NCBI GenBank assembly: GCA_023134875.1
Contig: JAGLUH010000236.1
Coordinates: 1 to 5,834, forward strand
Reading direction: 5' to 3'
DNA: 5,834 nucleotides
Source: Candidatus Zixiibacteriota bacterium
Lineage (GTDB): Bacteria > Zixibacteria > MSB-5A5 > CAIYYT01
Shown here: piece after piece, positions 5,832-5,834 of the stretch
How the letters are laid out: every line of letters starts with the position of its first letter
How positions within the stretch are numbered: the first letter of the stretch is position 1
Notes under the pieces: generated by a model
What the model saw: only the letters and a program-made list of their open reading frames with translations
What the model was told of the DNA's origin: nothing
The model's database searches: none
Position numbers and translations under genes: made by a program

Positions 5832-5834
5832 ATG
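5832..5834 (+). CDS. Start codon of the next gene (only the ATG is in the window)
   Basis: The window ends on an ATG preceded by a strong ribosome site (5822-5827) and a promoter (5756-5784). Nothing can be said about the product. The promoter suggests this gene can be transcribed independently of the murI-rdgB operon. Confidence 0.6.

Overview
The window looks like chromosomal DNA of a diderm (Gram-negative-type) bacterium. It carries an outer-membrane TonB-dependent receptor, a periplasmic-type cell-wall amidase and a probable envelope lipoprotein. The receptor has an N-terminal pair of carboxypeptidase-regulatory-like domains, a pattern common in Bacteroidota and related FCB-type phyla such as Zixibacteria-like lineages. 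Base composition is moderate, slightly GC-rich by eye. I would not name a taxon more precisely than that.

Layout. Positions 1-1197 hold the N-terminal 399 codons of the receptor on the minus strand; its barrel lies beyond the window. A 169-bp divergent intergenic region (1198-1366) follows. From there everything is on the plus strand: smpB (1367-1837), an N-acetylmuramoyl-L-alanine amidase (1858-3345), glutamate racemase murI (3329-4141, overlapping the amidase by 17 nt), an unrecognised secreted or lipoprotein-like protein (4166-5152), and the RdgB/HAM1 nucleotide pyrophosphatase (5164-5772). The window ends exactly on a start codon (5832-5834) preceded by a strong Shine-Dalgarno sequence. 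No gap exceeds 300 bp. I see no tRNA, rRNA, CRISPR array, insertion sequence or attachment site.

How the genes fit together. The amidase and racemase form a tight cell-wall pair, one cleaving peptidoglycan and the other supplying its D-glutamate. rdgB is a nucleotide-pool housekeeping gene often found in such clusters, and smpB serves ribosome rescue with tmRNA. In many bacteria RNase PH (rph) sits between murI and rdgB; here an unrecognised envelope protein occupies that slot.

The most interesting signal is regulatory. The two genes heading transcription units (smpB and the amidase) lack a Shine-Dalgarno sequence and instead have a good -10 hexamer 6-9 bp before the ATG, which fits leaderless or near-leaderless mRNAs. 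The internal genes (murI, 4166 ORF, rdgB) and the gene beyond the window all have clear Shine-Dalgarno sequences. A near-consensus sigma-70 promoter (TTGACA, 17 bp, TATAGT) sits across the end of rdgB and probably drives the next gene. Apart from this the window is ordinary housekeeping DNA, and I found no clear sign of a new multi-gene system.
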